Shown: one piece after another, positions 34,206 to 42,477 of the stretch
How the letters are laid out: each line of letters begins with the position of its first letter
Position numbering within the stretch: position 1 is the stretch's first letter
NCBI GenBank assembly: GCA_963825345.1
Contig: CAWGSQ010000011.1
Span: forward strand, 496,001-560,000
Direction of reading: 5' to 3'
Length of the DNA stretch: 64,000 nucleotides
Origin: JACVRW01 sp963825345
GTDB lineage: Bacteria > Actinomycetota > Thermoleophilia > Solirubrobacterales > Thermoleophilaceae
Notes under the pieces: generated by a model
Seen by the model: the letters and a program-made list of their open reading frames with translations, nothing else
Database searches by the model: none
What the model was told of the DNA's origin: nothing
Translations under genes and position numbers: made by a program

Positions 34206-34622
34206 ATGGAGACTTCCACGCGCTTTCGCAGGACGGAGCAGGACAAGCCACTGGGCGAGCTCGTCCAGGATCTGTCGCGCCAGACCTCGACGCTGATCCG
34301 CCAGGAGATGCGGCTCGCCCAGGCTGAGCTGACGGAGAAGGGCAAGCATGCGAGCAAGGGCGCCGGCATGTTCGGCGGAGCCGGAATCGTTGCGCTGTAC
34401 GGCGTAGGCGCGCTGGTGGCAGCGGCCGTTCTCGGCCTCGCGACCGTGCTCGAGCCGTGGATCGCGGCAGCCGCGATCGGCTTCGGGCTACTGCTCGTGG
34501 CGGGCATCCTCGCCCTCACCGGCAAGAAGGAGCTGGACGAGGCCGGGCCGCCGAAGCCCGAACTTGCGATCGAGAGCGTGCAGCGTGACATCGACACCGT
34601 GAAGGCGAGGGCCAAGTCGTGA
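34206..34622 (+). CDS. phage-holin-like/DUF1469 membrane protein
   Basis: A 138-residue protein of the actinobacterial 'phage holin family' (DUF1469-like) group. The amphipathic N-terminal helix ELVQDLSRQTSTLIRQEMRLAQ near residues 18-39 is cut here into QDLSRQTSTLIRQEMR. Two helices near residues 58-80 and 85-105 follow, with a charged tail. Despite the name, such chromosomal genes are not evidence of a prophage. It is cotranscribed with a DUF3618 gene (GTGA at 34619-34622), a very common pairing in actinobacteria. Confidence 0.85.
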   Translation: METSTRFRRTEQDKPLGELVQDLSRQTSTLIRQEMRLAQAELTEKGKHASKGAGMFGGAGIVALYGVGALVAAAVLGLATVLEPWIAAAAIGFGLLLVAGILALTGKKELDEAGPPKPELAIESVQRDIDTVKARAKS

Positions 34623-34864
34623 ACGACACCCCCACCACGCAGCAGCAGACGCCGGAGGAGCTCCGGCGCGAGATCGAGCGCACGCGCCGCGAGCTCGGCG
34701 AGACCGTCGACGCCCTCTCGCACAAGGCAGACGTGAAGGAGCAGGCGCGGATCAAGAAGGACGAGGTCCGCCAGCAGGTGAGCGAGAACCCGGTGCCGCT
34801 CGTGGCGGTGGCCGGCGGCGTCGTCGCCCTGTGGCTTCTGCTGCGCCTCGTCCGGAGACGCTGA
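34619..34864 (+). CDS. DUF3618 membrane-anchored protein
   Basis: An 81-residue protein. The N-terminal helix TPEELRREIERTRRELGETV near residues 11-30 is the DUF3618 signature and probably forms a coiled coil. ALSHKADVKEQARIKKDEV follows, with one membrane helix at residues 60-77 and a basic end. The function is unknown; it partners the upstream holin-like protein in many genomes. Its start overlaps the upstream stop and its stop is two bases before the next start. Confidence 0.87.
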   Translation: MNDTPTTQQQTPEELRREIERTRRELGETVDALSHKADVKEQARIKKDEVRQQVSENPVPLVAVAGGVVALWLLLRLVRRR

Positions 34865-34866
34865 CC

Positions 34867-35781
34867 GTGGTCCGGCACTGGTGGCCGGTTCTGAAGCGAA
34901 CCGTCGCTGAGTTCAAGGAGGACAACCTCACCGACTGGGCGGCGGCACTCACCTATTACTCCGTGCTGGCGATCTTCCCGGCGCTGATCGTGCTCGTCTC
35001 GATCCTCGGCCTCGTGGGCGAGTCGGCCACGCAGCCGCTGATCGACAACCTCGGCACGGTCGCGCCCGGACCCGCCAAGGAGATCTTCACCAGCGCCATC
35101 GAGAACCTCCAGGGCGACCAGGGCGCCGCCGGCGTCCTCTTCGTGATCGGCCTGCTCGGCGCGCTGTGGTCGGCGTCGGGGTACGTCGCAGCCTTCATGC
35201 GCGCATCCAACGCGATCTACGACATCGAGGAGGGGCGGCCGATCTGGAAGACGCTGCCCGTGCGCGTGTCGCTCACGCTCGTGCTCCTCACGCTTCTTGC
35301 AATCTCGACGATCGCCGTGGTCCTCACCGGCGGGCTCGCCGAGAGGGTCGGTGACCTGATCGGCGTCGGCGGCACCGCGGTCGACGTCTGGAACATCGCC
35401 AAGTGGCCGGTGCTGGTGGTGGTGGTGAGCCTCATGTTCGCGCTGCTCTACTGGGCCGCGCCGAACGTCAAACACCCAGGCTTCCGCTGGATCAGCCCGG
35501 GCGGGTTGCTCGCCGTGGTCGGCTGGCTGATCGCCTCCGGCGCGTTCGCGCTGTTCGTCTCGAACTTCGGGTCGTACAACAAGACCTACGGCGCGCTCGG
35601 CGGCGTGGTCGTTTTCCTCGTATGGCTGTGGATCTCGAACATCGTGATCCTGCTCGGCGCCGAGTTCAACGCCGAGCTCGAGCGCCAGCGCGCGATCGAG
35701 GACGGCATGCGCCCGCCGGACAAGGAGCCGTTCGTGGAGCCGCGCGACACCCGCAAGATGGAGCACCAGGAGAGCGCGTGA
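34867..35781 (+). CDS. YihY/BrkB family inner-membrane protein
   Basis: A 304-residue polytopic protein of the YihY/BrkB family (formerly mis-named RNase BN). The signature DWAAALTYYSVLAIFPALIV near residues 23-42 is clear. ALLYWAAPNVKHPGFRWISP and SYNKTYGALGGVVVFLVWLW lie further on, with six helices in all. The C-terminus is charged. GTG 34867 follows the DUF3618 stop. The role is unknown (a transporter-like envelope protein). Confidence 0.9.
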   Translation: MVRHWWPVLKRTVAEFKEDNLTDWAAALTYYSVLAIFPALIVLVSILGLVGESATQPLIDNLGTVAPGPAKEIFTSAIENLQGDQGAAGVLFVIGLLGALWSASGYVAAFMRASNAIYDIEEGRPIWKTLPVRVSLTLVLLTLLAISTIAVVLTGGLAERVGDLIGVGGTAVDVWNIAKWPVLVVVVSLMFALLYWAAPNVKHPGFRWISPGGLLAVVGWLIASGAFALFVSNFGSYNKTYGALGGVVVFLVWLWISNIVILLGAEFNAELERQRAIEDGMRPPDKEPFVEPRDTRKMEHQESA

Positions 35782-36272
35782 GCGAGGAGGACGAGGGGCC
35801 GTACTCCGGCTATGCCGAGCCGGAGGAGCGTCCACCGTTCGCGGCGTACGCCACCTTCGCGCTGGTATTCAACGGCGCGCTTGCCGGCGCGGTTGCGGCG
35901 GCGAAGCGCTCGGGGCGCGATCTGCCGGAACGCGTGGAGCTTCAGGACCTCGTGCTGATAGGGGCGGCGAGCTACAAGCTCAGCCGACTGGTCGCCAAGA
36001 AAAAGATCACCTCGTTCGTCCGGGCGCCGTTCACCGAGCTCGAGGGCAAGGGCGGTCCCGCCGAGCTGGAGGAGAAGGCGCGCGGGAGCGGCCTTCGCCG
36101 GGCGGTCGGCGAGCTCCTGATCTGCCCCTACTGCCTGGGACTGTGGGCGTCGGGCGGATTTCACGCCGGCCTTCTGTTCGCGCCGCGCTCGACGCGCTTC
36201 ACCGCATCCGTGCTCTCAGCGATGACGATCTCGGACTTCCTCCAGATCGCCTACAAGGCCGTCGAGGACTAG
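35778..36272 (+). CDS. DUF1360 membrane protein
   Basis: A 164-residue protein of the DUF1360 (YngL-like, sporulation-associated in Bacillus) family. It contains DLVLIGAASYKLSRLVAKKK near residues 52-71 and the hallmark LLICPYCLGLWASGGFH near 116-132, plus two hydrophobic segments. GTG 35778 overlaps the BrkB stop. It is the last gene of the rightward envelope run; the genes beyond are on the other strand. Confidence 0.85.
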   Translation: MSEEDEGPYSGYAEPEERPPFAAYATFALVFNGALAGAVAAAKRSGRDLPERVELQDLVLIGAASYKLSRLVAKKKITSFVRAPFTELEGKGGPAELEEKARGSGLRRAVGELLICPYCLGLWASGGFHAGLLFAPRSTRFTASVLSAMTISDFLQIAYKAVED

Positions 36273-36282
36273 CGGCTCGCGG

Positions 36283-36651
36283 CTAGTCCTCGAGGACGAA
36301 GAACTCGAAGCCCATGTCGGGCTCCATGGTGAGCTGGCTGTGGTACGCCGCCACGCCCCGGCCCATCGCCTTCTCCACGACGCTCGTGAACTCATCCGCC
36401 ATGGCCTCCTGGAATCTCAGGCGAACCTGCCTGACCATGCCGTGCTCCCCGCACTTGACGAGCGTCTGCTCGACCGTCGTCATCGTGTTCTCGAGCACGC
36501 AGACGACGATGTGGTCATCCAGGATGTAGCTCTTCGCCTTGTCCGGGCCGCGCCCGTAGTAGTCGCGAAAGAGCTGGACGATTCCGTTCGTGACCGCCGC
36601 GAGCTGTTCGCCTTGGCGCGCGACCGAATCCGTGGTCGGCATCGACTCCAT
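36283..36651 (-). CDS. DUF2294 family protein
   Basis: A 122-residue protein of the DUF2294 family. Recognisable segments are ITNGIVQLFRDYYGRGPDKA in general form near residues 21-40 (here VTNGIVQLFRDYYGRGP), ILDDHIVVCVLENTMTTVEQ near 43-62, and the C-terminal MEPDMGFEFFVLED. Function is unknown. The start is ATG 36651 or ATG 36642; the frame is open further upstream only by running through the next gene. It lies 22 bases after a zinc-ribbon gene on the same strand. Confidence 0.82.
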   Translation of the reverse strand: MESMPTTDSVARQGEQLAAVTNGIVQLFRDYYGRGPDKAKSYILDDHIVVCVLENTMTTVEQTLVKCGEHGMVRQVRLRFQEAMADEFTSVVEKAMGRGVAAYHSQLTMEPDMGFEFFVLED

Positions 36652-36673
36652 GACTGTGGAGTGTCGCAGGCGC

Positions 36674-36859
36674 TTAGCTCTGCGCCTCGGCCGGCTTCTC
36701 AGTCTTGCCGGCCTCGGAGAGGCGTGCGGGGACGGAGGACTTGAACAGCCGGCTGACCCGGCCAAGCTTCGCGCGACAGCGCGGGCAGTCCTCGCTGTGA
36801 ATACCGAGTGCCGGGCGGTAGACCGTCAGCCGGCAGGTGGGGCAGTTCAGGTAGGCCAT
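36674..36859 (-). CDS. small zinc-ribbon protein
   Basis: A 61-residue protein with CPTC at residues 6-9 and CPRC at 25-28, a simple zinc ribbon. An Arg/Lys-rich helix and a charged tail (EAGKTEKPAEAQS) follow. It may bind nucleic acid or a partner protein. A GAGGAGAG ribosome-binding site precedes ATG 36859. It appears to be cotranscribed with the DUF2294 gene. Confidence 0.78.
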   Translation of the reverse strand: MAYLNCPTCRLTVYRPALGIHSEDCPRCRAKLGRVSRLFKSSVPARLSEAGKTEKPAEAQS

Positions 36860-36871
36860 TCGCTCTCCTCG

Positions 36872-36899
36872 GGGGGCCAGAGAGGCTAGCCCCCTTTTT
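36872..36899 (+). terminator. intrinsic terminator reading rightward
   Basis: GGGGGC (36872-36877) pairs with GCCCCC (36889-36894) around an 11-base loop and is followed at once by TTTTT (36895-36899). This is the best textbook rho-independent terminator in the window. It points rightward, yet the nearest rightward gene ends at 36272, beyond two leftward genes. Read leftward it forms a hairpin in the leader of the zinc-ribbon gene. Confidence 0.7.
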
Positions 36900-36946
36900 G
36901 AGCTGCGTCAACGAATGGGTGAACACTCTCCTAGAGTCCTCAGGCT

Positions 36947-38128
36947 GTGGGGGTGAGCGAACTCGACCCGCTGCTCTCTGATGAGGGCTGGCCGTACGCT
37001 TCGGCACCGCCGGTGGCGCCCGACGACCCCGGTCGCTTCCACGCCCTGTTCGGCCGTGACTCGCTCATCACCTCGCTTCAGGTTCTCCCCGTGCGGCCCG
37101 AGGTCGCGCGGTCGACGTTACGTGCGCTCGCGCTGCGGCAGGGCACTCGCCACGACCCCGAGATCGAGGAGGAGCCCGGGAAGATCGGCCACGAGTTCCG
37201 GGACGCCCTGCCCGCATCCTTCGCCGAGGCCGGGTACCACCCGACGAGTCGGAACGGCTTCCGCTATTACGGCAGCGCGGACGCCACGGCGTGGTGGCTC
37301 GTTGTGCTCGCCGCCCTCGGTGACCGCGGGCTGGCAGCGGAGCTGGAGCCTGCCCGACGAGCGGCGGCGGGCTGGCTCGAGGAAGCGCTCGACCAGGGCG
37401 GGGGCTACGTCCGCCACGGCGCGGGCGCGCCGCCGGGCAGTCTGAGCCAGCAGGGGTGGCGCGACACGATCGACCCGAGCGCCAAGGCCGCATACGGCGG
37501 CGGCATCGCCCGCCCCGACGGCTCGGCGCCGAAGCCCCCGCTGGCCGACGCGGACACCCAGGCCGTCGCGTACGCGGCCCTGCGGGCGCTCGCGGCGCTC
37601 AGCGGCGAGGACCGCTGGCGGCAGCGCGCGCAGGAGCTCGCGCAGCGAATCGAGGCCGACTTCGGGCCGGAGATCATCGCGCTCGAGGGCGACGGCACGC
37701 CGGTTCCCGGGGCCGGGACTCAGCTGGGCTGGCTGCTGTGGGCTGACGCGGTCCGCGGCGCATTCGCCGACGCGCTGGCCGACCGGCTCGTGCAACCGGA
37801 CGTGCTGACCCCATACGGCCTGCGGACGCTCTCGAGCGCGCATCCTGCCTTCGATTCGCACGCCTACCACCGCGGGTCGGTATGGCCATTCGACAGCTGG
37901 ATCGCGTGGGGCGGATTGCGCGCCGCCGGTCGGGCGGAGGAGGCCGAGGTGGCTTGCACAGGCGTACTCCGGGCCCTTGAGCGCTTCGAGGGCGCGCCAG
38001 AGTGCTACGCCGTCACTCCTGAGGGCGAGCTGGAGCGGATCGAGATCGCCAACCGGGTGCAGGCATGGACGGTCGGCGCGCGCTGGGCCCTGCGTGAGCG
38101 CTGGGACGGTCGCCTCAGGGACCCTTGA
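36947..38128 (+). CDS. amylo-alpha-1,6-glucosidase-like (GDE C-terminal/GH133-type) enzyme
   Basis: A 393-residue cytoplasmic (alpha/alpha)6-barrel protein. RFHALFGRDSLITSLQVLP near residues 29-47 is typical of glycogen-debranching C-terminal domains, as are EIEEEPGKIGHEFRDALP near 71-88 and DADTQAVAYAALRALA near 202-217. FDSHAYHRGSVWPFDSWIAW closes the domain. Only the glucosidase part is present; the N-terminal transferase half of a full debranching enzyme is absent. GTG 36947 or GTG 36953 are possible starts. Its 3' end overlaps the convergent FAD/Rieske gene by 14 bases. Confidence 0.88.
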   Translation: MGVSELDPLLSDEGWPYASAPPVAPDDPGRFHALFGRDSLITSLQVLPVRPEVARSTLRALALRQGTRHDPEIEEEPGKIGHEFRDALPASFAEAGYHPTSRNGFRYYGSADATAWWLVVLAALGDRGLAAELEPARRAAAGWLEEALDQGGGYVRHGAGAPPGSLSQQGWRDTIDPSAKAAYGGGIARPDGSAPKPPLADADTQAVAYAALRALAALSGEDRWRQRAQELAQRIEADFGPEIIALEGDGTPVPGAGTQLGWLLWADAVRGAFADALADRLVQPDVLTPYGLRTLSSAHPAFDSHAYHRGSVWPFDSWIAWGGLRAAGRAEEAEVACTGVLRALERFEGAPECYAVTPEGELERIEIANRVQAWTVGARWALRERWDGRLRDP

Positions 38129-39560
38129 GCGGGCGGACCGCCGGGCCTTCGATCACCTCGCCGGTTGCGCCGAAGCGCGAGCCATGGCAGGGGCAGTCCC
38201 ATGTTCGCTCCGCGGTGTTCCAGTTCACGATGCAGCCGAGGTGCGTGCAGCGCGCCGACAGCTCGTGCAGCGTGCCGTCCTCGTCGCGGTAGACCGCGCG
38301 CTGCCCGAGGCCGGACCCGACCACCCGGCCCTCCCCCGGCCCGATCTCGTCCACGTCGCCCCGCTTGGCCACGCGGTCGCCGAAGAAGCGCAGCGCCACG
38401 TTCGCGTTCTCCTTCACGAACGAGGTCGCGCTCGCCTTCGGGCGCACGCGCTGCGGGTCGAAGAGCTCCCTCCAGGCGTGATCGCGGCCGGCGATCCGCG
38501 CGGCCAGGAGCTCCGCCGCAGCCGTGCCCATGGCGAGCCCCCACTTGCGGAAGCCGGTGGCCACCCAGACGCCCGACGAGAGCGGGTCGTGGCGCCCCAC
38601 GTAGGGCACGCCGTCCACCGGCATCTGGTCCTGCGTGGCCCAGCGCAGCTCGGGCTCGATCCCGAAGCGCTCGCGCGCCCACGCCTCGAGGCGCGCATAG
38701 CGCTCGGCGGCGTCGGCCTGCCCGGTCTTGTGGCTCTCGCCTCCCACGAGCAGCCAGTCGCCGTGCGCCCTGATCGAATGGGCCGGCTGCTCGGTGGAGA
38801 GGTACATCCCCGCGTGCGCGTCGGTGCTGCGACCGGCCACCACGTACGAGCGCTCAGGGTGGCAGCGTGCGAAGTAGAGCCCGCGGTCGAGGAAGGGAAG
38901 GTGCGTGGCCACCACCACGTGCTCGGCGCTCACCACCTGACCGCCGGCGGTCTGCACGCGGCCGCCGTGAACCTGCGTGGCCCATGTGCTCTCGTAGACC
39001 GAACCGTCGAGCGCCCCTGCGAGTCCCTCCAAATACTTCACTGGGTGGAACTCGGCCTGGTCTTCGAAGCGGACCGCGCCTGCAACCGCGAACGGAAGGT
39101 CCACGTCCTCGACGAACGAGGCCGGAAGCCCGAGTCCGAGCGCCACACCCGCCTCCTCGCGAACATGGTCGAGATCGGACTCCGACTCCGTGTAGGTGTA
39201 GTTCGGCTTGCGGCGCAGGTCGCAGTCGATGCCGAGCTCCTTTGCGAGCTCGAAGACACGAGCGATTCCCGCCTCGTTCGCCTCCCCATAGGCCCTGGCG
39301 AGCTCCGACCCGATGCTGCGCGCGAGCTTGCGGTAGCTGAGCCCGTGCAGCGAGCTCAGCTTGGCGGTGTTGTAGCCGCTCGCGCCGGCGGCCACGTGCC
39401 GCCCCTCGAGCACCGCGACACGCGCGCCCTGCCGTTCGAGCAGCAGCGCGGTGGTCAGTCCCACGATCCCGGCCCCCAGGACGGCCACGTCCACGCTCAC
39501 GTCGTGCTCAAGCGCATCCCGCCGCGGGCGCGTGATGTCCTGGAACCAGAGTGAGCCCAT
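38115..39560 (-). CDS. FAD-dependent amine/amino-acid oxidase fused to a Rieske domain
   Basis: A 481-residue protein from ATG 39560. Residues 20-360 are a DAO-type FAD oxidoreductase (VAVLGAGIVGLTTALLLERQ near 25-44, QDMQ-like GVPYVGRHDPLSSGVWVATG late). Residues 385-481 are a Rieske [2Fe-2S] domain with CTHLGC and CPCHGSRFG as ligand motifs. This two-domain architecture is a known family in actinobacteria and Bacillus (YhfW-like). The Rieske centre probably passes electrons from the flavin to another acceptor. Substrate unknown. Confidence 0.9.
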   Translation of the reverse strand: MGSLWFQDITRPRRDALEHDVSVDVAVLGAGIVGLTTALLLERQGARVAVLEGRHVAAGASGYNTAKLSSLHGLSYRKLARSIGSELARAYGEANEAGIARVFELAKELGIDCDLRRKPNYTYTESESDLDHVREEAGVALGLGLPASFVEDVDLPFAVAGAVRFEDQAEFHPVKYLEGLAGALDGSVYESTWATQVHGGRVQTAGGQVVSAEHVVVATHLPFLDRGLYFARCHPERSYVVAGRSTDAHAGMYLSTEQPAHSIRAHGDWLLVGGESHKTGQADAAERYARLEAWARERFGIEPELRWATQDQMPVDGVPYVGRHDPLSSGVWVATGFRKWGLAMGTAAAELLAARIAGRDHAWRELFDPQRVRPKASATSFVKENANVALRFFGDRVAKRGDVDEIGPGEGRVVGSGLGQRAVYRDEDGTLHELSARCTHLGCIVNWNTAERTWDCPCHGSRFGATGEVIEGPAVRPLKGP

Positions 39561-39619
39561 CACCGCGCTGAGGCCTACCCGGTTTGGCGGGTGCGCACAC
39601 CGGGGCATCAACCCTCGGC

Positions 39620-40021
39620 GTGGGATTCAGAGCTGCCTCACTAGCGTGCCTGCTGGCGCTCGCTCTTGCCGGATGTGGGACGGCCGAACGCGAAGACCAC
39701 GCCGGGGCCGTGACGCAGCGCTTCCACGCCGCCCTCGCGAACGGGGACGGCCAGGCCGCATGCGACGAGCTCAACGAGCAGACGGCCTCGAAGCTCGAGG
39801 ACCAGGAGAGGAAGCCTTGCGAGGAGGCGATCCTGTCGCTCGACCTGCCGAAGGGCGGCAGCGTGGCTGACACGCGCGTGTACGTGACCAGCGCGCTCGC
39901 CACGCTCGCCGAGGGCGGGAGCGACTTCCTCGACGAGGGACCGGACGGCTGGAGGGTATCCGCGGCCGGCTGCGTGCCGACAGCCCCGTCACAGCCCTAC
40001 GACTGCGAGCTGGAGAACTGA
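39620..40021 (+). CDS. small lipoprotein
   Basis: A 133-residue protein from GTG 39620 with a lipoprotein signal (LACLLALALAGCGTAERED; lipidated Cys near residue 19). The mature part is acidic, with FHAALANGDGQAACDELNEQ near 33-52, a pattern seen in small actinobacterial lipoproteins with an NTF2-like/DUF4878 helix-strand fold. A TTG at 39584 would add 12 residues ahead of the signal. It begins a short rightward run with the 27-residue protein and the DUF6766 gene. Confidence 0.72.
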   Translation: MGFRAASLACLLALALAGCGTAEREDHAGAVTQRFHAALANGDGQAACDELNEQTASKLEDQERKPCEEAILSLDLPKGGSVADTRVYVTSALATLAEGGSDFLDEGPDGWRVSAAGCVPTAPSQPYDCELEN

Positions 40022-40022
40022 G

Positions 40023-40106
40023 ATGCGAGCGATGTTCGTCCTCTATCTGTGCCTGATCGTCAGCGGGATCCTCTTCTACTCGGTCATCGGGCTGATCCAC
40101 AACTGA
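40023..40106 (+). CDS. 27-residue single-helix membrane peptide
   Basis: An ATG at 40023, one base after the lipoprotein stop, opens a 27-codon frame. It encodes a short basic start, one membrane helix (MFVLYLCLIVSGILFYSVIG) and the end LIHN. It stops at 40106, two bases before the DUF6766 ATG. The tight spacing on both sides and the clean hydrophobic helix support translation. Function is unknown; it may be a subunit or chaperone of the adjacent membrane protein. Confidence 0.6.
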   Translation: MRAMFVLYLCLIVSGILFYSVIGLIHN

Positions 40107-40108
40107 CC

Positions 40109-40783
40109 ATGCGGCGCTTCCTCCGGGACAACAGCATGTCGATCGTGTTCCTGCTGCTGTTCCTGGCCGCACTGGTCGGCCAGGCGATAGCGGGGCACGC
40201 GGAGTTCAATGACCTCGCGCAAAGCCATGGCGACCCGACGATGTCCCTCGGCCGCTACGTCCTCTCGTCCGACTTCGGCGCCTCGGTGATGGAGAACTGG
40301 CAGTCCGAGTACCTCCAGTTCACGCTCTTCATCCTGCTCACGGTCTGGCTGCTTCAGCGCGGCTCGCCCGAGTCCAAGGAGCTCGACAAGCGGGGGCGCG
40401 AGTCAGACCAGTCGCAGAAGGTCGGCCCGCACGCGCAGCAGAACTCACCGCGCTGGGCGAAGGTCGCGGGAATCCGGCGCACGCTCTACGAGAACTCGCT
40501 CGTCCTCGTGATGGGCACGTTCTGGCTGGGCACGTGGCTTGCGCAATCGATCGCGGGCGCGGCGGAGTACAACGCGGACCAGCTCGGCCACCAGCAGGAT
40601 CCGGTGAGCTGGTCGAGCTACATCACGACCGCGACCTTCTGGGAGAACACGCTCGAGAACTGGCAGTCGGAGTTCCTGGCGGTGGGCTCGATGGCCATCC
40701 TCGCGGTCTACCTGCGCCAGCGCGGCTCACCGGAGTCGAAGCCGGTCGGGGCGCCTCACGGCGCCACCGGCGTGGAGGGTTGA
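40109..40783 (+). CDS. DUF6766-type membrane protein with internal duplication
   Basis: A 224-residue protein made of two homologous halves. Residues 1-88 and about 127-212 share the order helix, GQAIAGHAEFN / AQSIAGAAEYN, SxxxT/SDF or TTATF, ENWQSEYLQFT / ENWQSEFLAVG, helix, and LLQRGSPESK / YLRQRGSPESK. Each half has two membrane helices. The linker is hydrophilic. Database members are labelled DUF6766, from memory, and have no known function. The duplication suggests a pseudo-symmetric four-helix unit. Confidence 0.8.
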   Translation: MRRFLRDNSMSIVFLLLFLAALVGQAIAGHAEFNDLAQSHGDPTMSLGRYVLSSDFGASVMENWQSEYLQFTLFILLTVWLLQRGSPESKELDKRGRESDQSQKVGPHAQQNSPRWAKVAGIRRTLYENSLVLVMGTFWLGTWLAQSIAGAAEYNADQLGHQQDPVSWSSYITTATFWENTLENWQSEFLAVGSMAILAVYLRQRGSPESKPVGAPHGATGVEG

Positions 40784-40803
40784 GTACCGGGTAAGGAACG
40801 CTC

Positions 40804-41790
40804 ATGCGCTACTGGATCCAACTCGCGACCGAGCAATTCCCACCCAGCGCGCTCGTTCGCCAGGCGCGGGAGGTGGAGCGCGCCGGCTTCGACGCCCTCA
40901 ACGTGAGCGACCACCTTCAGCCCTGGTGGGAACCGGGAGAATCAGGGCACGCCTGGGCGCTGCTCGGTGCGATCGGACAGGCCACCTCGAAGGTCGGCGT
41001 CGGCACGGGTGTGACCGCACCCGTGTACCGCCACAACCCCACCATCGTGGCCCAGTTCGCGGCCACGATGGAGGAGCTCTGCCCGGGCCGCGCCTACCTG
41101 GGCATCGGCTCGGGCGAGGCACTCAACGAGTCGCCCTGCGGGATGGACTGGCCGCCCGTGGCCGAGCAGGTCGAGCGCATGGACGAGGCGCTCGAGATCA
41201 TCAACCGGCTGCTCGATGGCGAGCGCCTAGATCACGAGGGCCGCTTCTACCGAACCAAGGCGGCCTACCTGCACACGCGCGGCGAGCGCCGGCCGCCGGT
41301 GTATGTGTCGGCGTTCGGCCCCCACGCTGCCGGCGTTGCCGCACGCCGCGCCGACGGGCTCTGGACACTCGCCGATCCCGAACAGGCGCCCGGGATCATC
41401 GATTCCTACCGTGGCGCCTGCGAGGACGCCGGCAGGGAGCCGGGCGAGATCATCCTCCAGGCTGGCTTCTCGTGGGCGGAGGACGACGACGCCGCGCTGG
41501 AGGGATCGCGCGTGTGGAAGTCCACCCAGATCCCCGACTACTTCACAGACGACTGGCACGACCCGCGCGCGATGTACGAGCGAGCGGAGAAGGAAGTGTC
41601 CGACGACGACTTCAAGGAGGCCTACATCGTGTCGTCAGATCCCGAGGTGCATGCCGAGCGCGTCCGCGACGTCGAGCGGCTCGGCGCGACCGTCGTCTGC
41701 CTGCAGAACGGATCCGGCGCGGCGCCCGAGCAGGCGCTGCAGGTGTACGGGGAGCACGTGCTGCCCGCCCTTCGCGGCGCGCGGGTCTGA
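40804..41790 (+). CDS. F420-dependent LLM-class oxidoreductase
   Basis: A 328-residue luciferase-fold (TIM barrel) enzyme of the F420-dependent G6PDH-like (TIGR03557-type) group. It opens MRYWIQLATEQFPPSALVRQ. Cofactor-site segments are FDALNVSDHLQPWW near residues 30-43, KVGVGTGVTAPVYRHNPTIV near 62-81 and YLGIGSGEALNE near 99-110. YVSAFGPHAAGVAARRADG lies near residues 163-181. It implies that the organism makes coenzyme F420. The substrate is unknown. Confidence 0.9.
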   Translation: MRYWIQLATEQFPPSALVRQAREVERAGFDALNVSDHLQPWWEPGESGHAWALLGAIGQATSKVGVGTGVTAPVYRHNPTIVAQFAATMEELCPGRAYLGIGSGEALNESPCGMDWPPVAEQVERMDEALEIINRLLDGERLDHEGRFYRTKAAYLHTRGERRPPVYVSAFGPHAAGVAARRADGLWTLADPEQAPGIIDSYRGACEDAGREPGEIILQAGFSWAEDDDAALEGSRVWKSTQIPDYFTDDWHDPRAMYERAEKEVSDDDFKEAYIVSSDPEVHAERVRDVERLGATVVCLQNGSGAAPEQALQVYGEHVLPALRGARV

Positions 41791-41794
41791 GCGG

Positions 41795-42061
41795 CTAGTC
41801 GTCGAGCTTGTCGCGCTTCGGGCCCTCCCACGGCTCGGCCTCAGGGTCCTGCGAGGGATGCGGCTCGCTCGTGCTCTCGCTGCCCGTCTGCGGATGGTCC
41901 TCGTCGAAGCGCGGGTCGGGCCGCTTCTCGTAGGGGTCCGGCCACTCGGTCTCGTCCGGGTTGTCGATCGGGTTGTTCAGCGCGTGATGAGGCTCCTGGT
42001 CCTTCGACCGGTCCCCCGGCTCGTCGGGCTCAGCGCGCTCCTCGCGCTCCTCGTCGCTCAC
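41795..42061 (-). CDS. acidic Pro/Asp-rich hypothetical protein
   Basis: An 88-residue, highly charged, probably disordered protein (SDEEREERAEPDEPGDRS at the start, DNPDETEWPDPYEKRPDPRF in the middle). Its GTG start overlaps the CBS-protein stop (GTGA, 42058-42061), which supports coupled translation. No domain is recognised. It could be a binding partner of the CBS protein, by context only. Confidence 0.65.
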   Translation of the reverse strand: MSDEEREERAEPDEPGDRSKDQEPHHALNNPIDNPDETEWPDPYEKRPDPRFDEDHPQTGSESTSEPHPSQDPEAEPWEGPKRDKLDD

Positions 42062-42477
42062 TGGTCGGGCGCTGCGGCGGAGATGTCCGCCAGCGTGGAA
42101 TCCGGCTCGCGCTCCACGGCGAGGTCGCCGAGCGACACGATTCCCACGGGGCGGCCGTTCTTCACGACAGGCAGTCGGCGGATGTCGTCCTCGCGCATCA
42201 TGCGCAGCGCGTCGTCCACGCTCGCGTCCGGCTCGATGGCCCTGATGCCCGTCGTGCAGATGTCGGAGACGGGCGTGGAGTCTGCGTCGCGGCCCTCGGC
42301 GACCGCGCGCACGACGATGTCGCGGTCGGTGAGGATGCCCGTGACCTGACCGTCCTCGATCACGATCACGTCGCCGATGTCGCTGTCTCGCATCACCACG
42401 GCGGCGTCCTTCACCGTGTCGTCCACGTTCACCGTGCGGGGATTGATGGTCATGATCTGTTCCACTGATTGCGCCAT
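42058..42477 (-). CDS. CBS-domain pair protein
   Basis: A 139-residue protein with two CBS repeats. The first is VEQIMTINPRTVNVDDTVKD near residues 5-24 with VTGILTDRDIVVRAVAEG. The second is VSDICTTGIRAIEPDASVDD near 74-93 with PVGIVSLGDLAVE. Such stand-alone pairs bind adenine nucleotides and act as energy or stress sensors. ATG 42477 is favoured; the longer frame adds 15 unlikely residues. It diverges from the SigB-type gene over 234 bases. Confidence 0.92.
   Translation of the reverse strand: MAQSVEQIMTINPRTVNVDDTVKDAAVVMRDSDIGDVIVIEDGQVTGILTDRDIVVRAVAEGRDADSTPVSDICTTGIRAIEPDASVDDALRMMREDDIRRLPVVKNGRPVGIVSLGDLAVEREPDSTLADISAAAPDQ

Noticed and set aside
34206..34864. Prophage remnant suggested by the holin-like gene
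   Set aside because: The holin-like plus DUF3618 pair is a common chromosomal arrangement in actinobacteria. No other phage genes, att sites or integrase are present.
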